Source of the DNA: Anodontia alba
Taxonomy: Eukaryota > Mollusca > Bivalvia > Lucinida > Lucinidae
Reading direction: 5' to 3'
Assembly: GCA_964016985.1 (NCBI GenBank)
Contig: OZ024828.1
Location: 73,033,264-73,097,263, forward strand
DNA length: 64,000 bases
The translations under genes and the position numbers were made by a program. Of this stretch, positions 25,501 through 33,900 are shown one piece after another; position 1 is the stretch's first letter, and each line of letters begins with the position of its first letter. The notes below the pieces were generated by a model, which saw only the letters and a program-made list of their open reading frames with translations, searched no databases and was not told where the DNA came from.

Positions 25501-28500
25501 TCAAATCGGGCGTTTAACACATAACCCACTCCTCCGGGTACACGCGTCCCGCAAAGTCATTTAAATGAAACAGATTACAACTTAACTATCACCGTTTATT
25601 GAATACATTACTCCCTGGTATGTAGTCATGCCTCTCCATACAATGATAACCATATCTAAGGCTTCTTAAAATGAAAGGGAAAATTTAATACAATAAACTG
25701 AGAGCAGTATAATAAAAAATGAGGTAAATGATATGATCACCCAATTTTCTAAAGGAATCCAGAGAGTGAGTCTGCAAACTACTTGAACAAGTTATTCACT
25801 TTTAACAAATACTTAAATCTCTTCTTTGCTCACTCTTATTGTTACATCTTTTTGAATTAATACTCGCAAACGTGCTTGTCTGCGAGAATACTGGATAAAA
25901 GCTGTGGATAAAAGTACACAGATCTGAATACTTTTTGAAGTATATGGAGGTGCTTGATTCTGTATGTGATCGATCGTTCAGGTACTTCATATACTAAAAC
26001 TAAGACCAGTTATAGTGTCGATTATTTGGTATTGGACTGTGTCGGCAAAGTTTTACCTTTACAAGTGTGTTTGTCTGCGAGAATACTGGCCAGTTGTAGA
26101 TCAAGAAGATACCGTTTTATCCGGCGTTACCTAAAATTTCGTGGATTGTGCCTCGGTCTTTGTTTCGTCGGTTTTAAAATCTCAGCAACGACCAGTTTAT
26201 GATACAGTGTCATTTTCAAATGCATTTTCATCCACCAGCTGGTCAGGAATTTTAAAGAAAATGGAAAAAGTACGAACTCCTCTGGTAAGGATGCTTTTTT
26301 ATCCTATGGCCGAACCTGCACAACAATTTTCTCTTTGAGTGTTTGACAATTTCGGCAAAGTATACGTATCAGTTGAAGATTTGGCAGTTAGAAGAATGTA
26401 TGTAGATCCGGATAGGCTAGTTTTCATATTCGAGGAACCTATTTTTATAATTTAAATAAAAGTTTTGTCTACGCACCTTCAGACGCGATTCTTTAAATGG
26501 CGGCGAATCCTACGAAAAATATCGTAATCAGGCGTTATTTGACCGAAAATCCGGCGTTACAACCGGTTATCCGACGTTACGTTTGGACGCGGTGATTTTA
26601 CATAGCTTTGTTAATGTAATGTTCTCATTTTACATAGATATGTCAACTTAATGTTCTCATCTTATGTACATTTGGTAACGTAACGTTCTCATTTTACATA
26701 TTGTTACCGTAATATAGATTTGTTAACGCAATATTCTCATCTTACATAACGTAACGTTCTCATTGTACAAATATTTGTTAACCTTATGTTCTCACTTAAC
26801 ATTGATTTGTTAACGTTTTACATAGATTTGTTAATGTTATGATCTTGGAAAGTTCTGGTGCCTTTTTAAGTAGCAAACGACTGCATGTGAATCGTAAGGG
26901 TCCTGATCAGACCATGCGGTTCTTTAGACTGCTGTCCAAATATGCCCCGAAGAAAGCTTTCGCGTGTCTTACGCTAGTATGGTCATTCTGATCTAAGCAT
27001 ATGTAACTAGAGCAGGCAATATTTAGACCTTGCAATGTTCACATCTCATGTCTAACAATCCTCTGGCAAGGCAAACACAATTCTGCAAGGTACAGTTGAA
27101 GAGACTAAAAGGCGATGGGGAGACAACGTCAACGTCTGAGGCAGTCTTAAATGCGCAAGCTCAAAATGGGCAGCTGAAGACAGAAACAACCTCAAAGTTA
27201 TCAGTGGTACGTCAAAGACCAAAAGGTTCAAGAACTGAAGCGAAGTGTAGTGAAGCATTCAAAAAGCGATAAGCGCTTCACTGTTCTGTTTTTTTTTTTT
27301 TTTTTTTTTTTTGGTCGATTGTTTACAATCATAGTAGACAAACGCCAAACTTCCCTTAAGATCATTGTTATTTATAACCTTGCTGCTCTCGCTGTGACGT
27401 CAGTAAAGAGGGCTATCTGTAAAACGTGAACTGGCCTTAGTGCTTGGACACTGGCAAGCAGTGCAGACCAAGATCAGATGCCGCAGAACGCGGCGTCTGA
27501 TCAGGTTTTGTGCTGTTCGCTTACAGGGAGTTATGGGTTAAAGGAAACACTTTTAAGTCTGCGTTCAGGACCATTTTCTCAGCCAACAAACCGAGACAAT
27601 CGATCCACAAGTACTATCAGTGCTTTTATTGTTAATGCGATGCTTATATGCATTCATTGAAGTTGAGACTGCTTGCATTTAAGTTGAAACCACTCGCATT
27701 GAAGTTGAGACTATTCATTTTATGATGTCTGTTATTTGCATTTTATCTTTAAATGTTAGGTGGAGTTGTAAATCTACCTAAGTGGTTTTATTGTTATTTT
27801 TTAAGTCAAGTTAAAATGTTTATATGAGTTATATGCGAATAGCAAGGGTCCGGATCAGCCTGCGCAGGTATTATAGAGAGACATGTGGGAACACATCGTA
27901 CAGACTTATCAACGTATTGGCTTAAACATGTTATGGGTCTACTCTTTGCGAATGCAACCATGTCCGGCTGGCTTGGCTTTATCTTGTAATTTACTTCTAC
28001 AAGATTTCCAAAACGTACAGGCTGATGTGAATCTTCGCTGGGTGAACATGTCCGAGGGAACGTCTCATGACGTTTTGACTCAGATGTTCGCAATGTGCTT
28101 AAATTTTTTATACCAATGTTTCTAATTTTAGGTGTTGTCAGTGGGGATTACTGTTGGACAAACCATGATTACCTAAGCTCGTACAAGTACTGCGAGTATG
28201 GGTGTTGCGGAAATTACTGCTGTTCTGACATACCGTAAGTAAAACCCATCCGTGTCGGTAAACGCTTTACATGTTCAGCAAAACATTCAGCAACAGAGAG
28301 ATTGAATTGTTTATGCTAAATATTAATTTAAAAAAAAAAGAAGAAATTCATGAAGTGTCACAATCTCAGACCGCAGCAGAAGAGTGATCAAACAGGAACA
28401 TCCCATACCAAAATGTGTAACATATATAACAAAATGACAACCCTTCTCTTTCCCAATTGAAGCGAGCTCAGCGCTGGACAAGACGGAGAAAAATATAAGT

Positions 28501-30200
28501 GAAGATAGTAGGAAATGCCACAATTACAGAGCAATAAAAATAAAAACTAGACTGCTTTTATATAAGAAAAAGACCTGTCAAAATAGTTGAGACAGTTGAC
28601 AGAGTCCAGTCGGCAAAAATGCGTTTAAATAACTGCTGTGGAACAAAGATGAAATTCATGACAAGAAGACACTGGCAACCAGAGTTAAAGAATACCTATA
28701 GTTGGACCGCGGAGGGCCAGAATACAAGGACATAATATCAAACACTAGCCCACATGCTTACAATTTACCCAGCTTGAATTCTTTATAAATCTATTGCGGG
28801 CCGTTATCGGCCCGTCAGCTACCCTGACGGGCCGATAACGGCCCGCTATAGATTTATAAAGAATGCTTACTGGGTAGGTACAGACCGTCATTGAAAAAAA
28901 ATAGTTAAAATGTCCAAAAAGAGCCACAATCACAGAATATACCCTACCAGTGACACCAAGAGCAACAGTAAATTAACTATGATGGACATCACACACTTTA
29001 CAAATCAACAAAAATCAAGCTGGCTCCGAGGTTATAAAACTTTTTTCATGCCCAGCTCAACTGAGCATGAAATTTGTCCCATCAATAAATCTATAAATTA
29101 CTACAATTGCAAAGTCTTTCTTGATAACAATAGCTGAGCATGAAAATTTCTCTGCTAATAAATATAAAAATGCCAACTATTATTGCCATTTTTTTTGTAT
29201 TTATTAGCACAGAAAATTTTATGCTCAGCTGCATGACTTGAGCATGAAAAAAGTTTTATAACCTCGGGGCTAGGTCCCACTTCCTAAAAACAGTGTCAAA
29301 CAGAGCCCACTAAACCTTCATCGGGCAATTAAAGAATAACGCATAATTTTCAACCATGATTAGATCAATGAATAGACATGCAGTCTGCTGCATGATATCA
29401 GTGTTATTCCCTATATTTTTATAATGGTTATTATTTTTGAATTTTTTCGAGCGAATTCTTTCCTTTTAGTGTAGATCATCCCCGCCACCCCCGCCCCCTC
29501 CTACCCCACTCCTCCCGCTGGCCCATTGTGGGAGCAAATTCTTTCCTGTTAGGGTAGACCCTCTTTCAGAAGGAGATAAATTACATGAAAGCAAACACGA
29601 AGTCGCAACAGTTGTCTTCCTTATCAAAACTGGCGTGTCCATTGACATTAATGCATATTCCAACAGCTATATGATCCTTGTTTTCTCATCACCAAAACAT
29701 CCTATATAATTTTGACCCCCTTAAATCCCACTTTTATATAGTATAACTGGGGTTTACAGGTGTATACATTATTTTTCTTATTTCGATTCAAAAACAGACT
29801 GTGAGTACCCATAATCTATGTTTTGAGCAGAAATATGAAAAATATCAGAATTTTTTATCTGAAAATTTATATTTTTGGTGGTGAAATTTTCAATATATTT
29901 GAATAGGCATGTTTTCGTAATGTGGCCTCCATTCGCCAGTGGATCCGTTGATTTATTTCATTACAGAGTTTGTGATTATGTGTGTTTCACTATGATGTTT
30001 CACTGATGAGGTGAAGGACCCTGGTGCGGACCGAACATGTTTGAAATTTGAATCATTAGAATTAAGGACGAGGTCCCCGCACCCCACCCCACCACATACA
30101 CACACACACCACCACCACCACCACCACCACCAGAGAAACAGAGAAACCAAGTAGTTATTTTTTTTTCACTTTTTACCATTCCGAAGCACTGCATATGTTG

Positions 30201-30245
<45 letters not shown>

Positions 30246-30912
30246 TTGTTGTTTTTGGGTTTTTTTCTTTTGTTCGTGCGTCTGTGGTTTCATATGTTGC
30301 ATTTGTTTTATCATTGTTTATTCCTCATCTCTCCTTCTTTTGGTGTCTCGGGAAATGTTTGCTTCGTGATTGTGACATTTCCTGGCTATCTTCAGTAATA
30401 GTTTCGTGATTGTGACATTTCCTGGCTATCTTCAGTTATAGTTTCGTGATTGTGACATTTCCTGGCTATCTTCAGTTATAGTTTGGAATCAAATCAAGTA
30501 AGTTTGTCAAATTAACGAACGATGCTTATAATGACATTAAATATCAATAAATTGTTAGATTCGGAATCGCAGTTAACTTTCGTTGCCGCAGAGATAATAC
30601 CTCCAATAATTTACTTAACTCTTTCCCCGTTGGTGGCGACTTTTGTTGTCTGCTGACAGCCTTTGCAAACAGTTTTGACCCAGATCAGGCCCGACAAAAC
30701 GTCGGGCCTGATCTGTATCCAAACTGTTTGACACTTTGATGGTATTCCTGAAAGATGTTTTTGGAAAAGTTTATTTTAAAAAAAAGAACAAAACACAGAC
30801 GACAAAAAAGCATGCAAAATTACCCAGCATGCAAAGATTTAAGGGCATTCAAGGGACTTCATTTGTATTTATTTTTTTTTTTTTTTTTTTTTATTTATTT
30901 ATTTTTTTTTTT

Positions 30913-30951
<39 letters not shown>

Positions 30952-33900
30952 TTCATCATCATCTTTTGACTCCTTTGGTCTAAAGACAATTGCTTGGGGT
31001 AAAAAAAATCTTTTCACGAGTTCTTTGAGAGAACGAAGGTCGACTATAGAGATATATCTGTAGGTATTTATTTTCTAAGCTCCTCAGTAAATGGGTTAGG
31101 TTTGTCAGTGTTTTGTTGTCGTCATTACTATACTGTATATGTTGTCGTAGGCTATAAGCAATTGTTACCGCGCTCGACAACCCATCGGGTTGACTGGGCC
31201 GTAAATCCTCAACAGAAACAAACAAGTAATTGTCAATTTGCTGTGTGCATAATGAAACATTGATTGATTGATTGATTGATCGATCGGTCGATCGGTTCGT
31301 CCGTCGGTCCGTTGATAAATTGATAGATTGATTTTGAGACCGTTAAGCGATAAAGTGATGGGGAAGCATCCTAGGCGCACTGGTGTTAATCCAGGTTAAA
31401 ATGGTTAATATAACAATTATCCTTTGCCTAATTACAGAGGGCTGCCAGGAATCGTCCTGGGTAGCGTCATTGGTGGCTTGGTATTAATCGCCATTATTGT
31501 TACTGTCTGCATCTGCTATCAAAAAAAGAAACGGTCGGTGGGAAGAGTCGTTCACCCCGTAGGCTACAATACAGGACCTACTGTTATCAGTAAGTACTTT
31601 TCTATCAGTTACGATATGAAGTGTCCTTCATATTTGAGCCGCATCACGAAAACATGCCTTTATAATATTGACCCCTTACACCCCATTTTTATATTGTAAA
31701 ATTGGTGTTTACAGGGGTATACATTTTTTTTCTTATTTCTGCTCAAAAACATAGATTGTGGGTACTCGTTAGAACCGCCTCGCAGGAGGGTTCTAAGGAG
31801 TACCCACAATCAGCGTTTTGAGCAGAAATATGAAAAATATTAGTTTTTATCGGAAATTTTCAGTTTTTGGTGAAATTTTCTATATATTTGAATAGTTTTC
31901 GTAATGCCCGGACACGCACTTCCGACAACATTGCATGTGCGCCAAGCAAAGACTCAGATCCGCCTGCGCCTTCTGCTGTCCACCTTAACGCGTTTTTGAT
32001 CCTCGGCTACCCATATAGATCTCTTTGAAAACTGATCAGACGGCGCGAATGCGCAGGCTGATAAGTCTTCACTCGGCGCACTTGCAATCTTGTAGAAATT
32101 GTTGTGTCTTGGCTCATTTGATACGTAAGCAAGAAACAGCGTTAATCAATCCACAGTACCAAATTTATCCTAAATATTTGCTCACCCTACCTTCTTACCA
32201 TAGTTTCTCTATTTGATAGCTTCTTAATGTGTCTATAAGCTGCCAGACGAGTGACAAACAGTTAGTCAAACACCGGCTTCTGGTCTTTGTCCTCACCGTT
32301 TGCTTGTGCTTGTCTGCCCGGATGCTTAACCCATTAAAGACTGAATAAACTCCCCCATACTATATATTGGAAGAGTCCACTTTCGATTTTAGGTATGTCA
32401 GGCTATATGATGTAGATAATACTAAAAAATGATTGAACTATTTATAAACCATGGAGACCCTGATCAGACGCCGCGTTCTGCTGCGTCTGGATCTGGGTCT
32501 GCGCAGTTTGCCAGTTACCCGTTTAGGGGTATCGAGTCTCCAATGGGTTAAGGTACAATGTAAATACAGTATACTTCTTATACTGAGATGGCATCATAAA
32601 TGCAGTTGAGGCATAATGGAAGAAATGGAAAGTAAACTATTGAGGCGCATAGGGATAAAACATAACTTCTGCCCAACATAGACTCAAATCAGCCTGTTCA
32701 TTCGCGCAGTCTGTTCAGAGGCTTCGTTGTCCGCATGAAGAAATTTTGCATCCTTGGCTATCCAAAATGTGCCCAGTGAAGATTCTGATCAGACCGCGTA
32801 AATGCGCAGGCTGATCTTAATCTTCGCTGGGAAAAATAAAAATAAGATTCAAAAAAGAACGGTATTTTTCAACGTATTAGTCTAGTTAGATCTAATCAAA
32901 CGGCTGTTGCTCTTAAAAGGCTGGCAATTGTAAATCAAGAACAGAACAGCAAACTGTGTGGATCCTGATGAGACGGCTCATTATGAGCCGTCTCATCTGG
33001 ATCCACACTGTTTGCAAAAGTATCTGGCTCGGTCTACAAGGCTGAAAGCATCACGAAAACATGCCTATATAAAGTTGACCCCCTTAAACCCCACTTTTAT
33101 ATAGTAAAAGTGGGGTTTACATGGATATCTATTATTTTTCTTATTTCTTCTCAAAACATAGATTGTGGGTACTCGTTAGAACCGCCTTGCCGAGGCGGTT
33201 CTAACAAGTACCCACTATCTGTGTTTTTGAGCAGAAATAAGAAAAATATCATAATTTTTATCTGAGATTTTTCATTTTTTTTTTGGTGGTAAAATTTTCA
33301 GTATATTTGAATAGGTTTGTTTTCGTAATGGGTTCACCGCAGAACCTTCTGATGCGGGGATGCTGATATTTTTTTCTAAGTATTACTTTGTGGCTCCTTG
33401 CGTTTGGCGCCTTTTATGCCTTTATTCTGATCACCAAAATGGGAGAAGAGGGAGCTGGTTGACATCTTTCGGAAAGTTGCTTTTTGTCTGGCACTTTACA
33501 CAGAAGAAGTGAATTTGCAAACATTACGAAAACACGCTTATTCAAATATATAGAAAATTTTACTTCCAAAGACTGAAAATTTTCAGATAAAAAATTCTGA
33601 TATTTTTCATATTTCTGCTTTGGTTTAAACGTATTTTATTTCACCGAAATCACAACACAGTCATACATACATACTATAGTCATTAGGATTTGAACGAAAG
33701 CATACTGTTTATTTAGTTCATTTCCTAATACATACAATATCAGTTGTGAGCATTTATGGCCAAAGCATATTTATAGAGCTTTAACTATAGATTGTGGGTA
33801 CTCGTTAGAGCCGCCTCGGCGGGGTGGTTCTAACGAGTGCCCACAATTTATGTTTTTGAGCAGAAATAAAGAAAATATTGTATACCCCTGTAAACCCCAG

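Larger units (their letters stand above)
23367..26594. mobile_element. 3.2 kb element with about 700 bp terminal inverted repeats
   Basis: The element is inserted in the minisatellite and flanked by ATTTT on both sides (23362-23366 and 26595-26599). Removing it and one ATTTT restores a normal unit, TTCTCATTTTACATAG. The ends CACCTTGTCCAACCGTAACG and its partner CACCGCGTCCAAACGTAACG start inverted arms of about 700 bp (23367-24080 and 25895-26594). TAACGCCGGAT recurs several times near each end, as transposase-binding sites often do. The 1.8 kb middle has no credible gene. It looks like a non-autonomous foldback-type DNA element; the superfamily is not recognised. Confidence 0.8.
28470..29460 (-). 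mobile_element. Penelope-like retroelement, decayed copy C
   Basis: In intron 2, pieces match copy B in order on the minus strand. 29310-29450 matches the reverse transcriptase C-terminus (compare GACATGCAGTCTGCTGCAT with copy B near 5800). 28696-28752 matches the tail (TAGTTGGACCGCGGAGGGCC). Frames are destroyed. It is interrupted by the palindromes at 28760-28875 and 29026-29269. Confidence 0.6.

Noticed and set aside
23367..26594. Transib or RAG-type element
   Set aside because: The 5 bp duplication fits, but the ends CACCTTG and CACCGCG do not match the heptamer-like consensus and no transposase is present.
30000..30040. CTGATGAGGTGAAGGACC as a hammerhead ribozyme core
   Set aside because: The GAAA half and closing stems are not found in the right arrangement, and the related copy at 51055 does not preserve the core.
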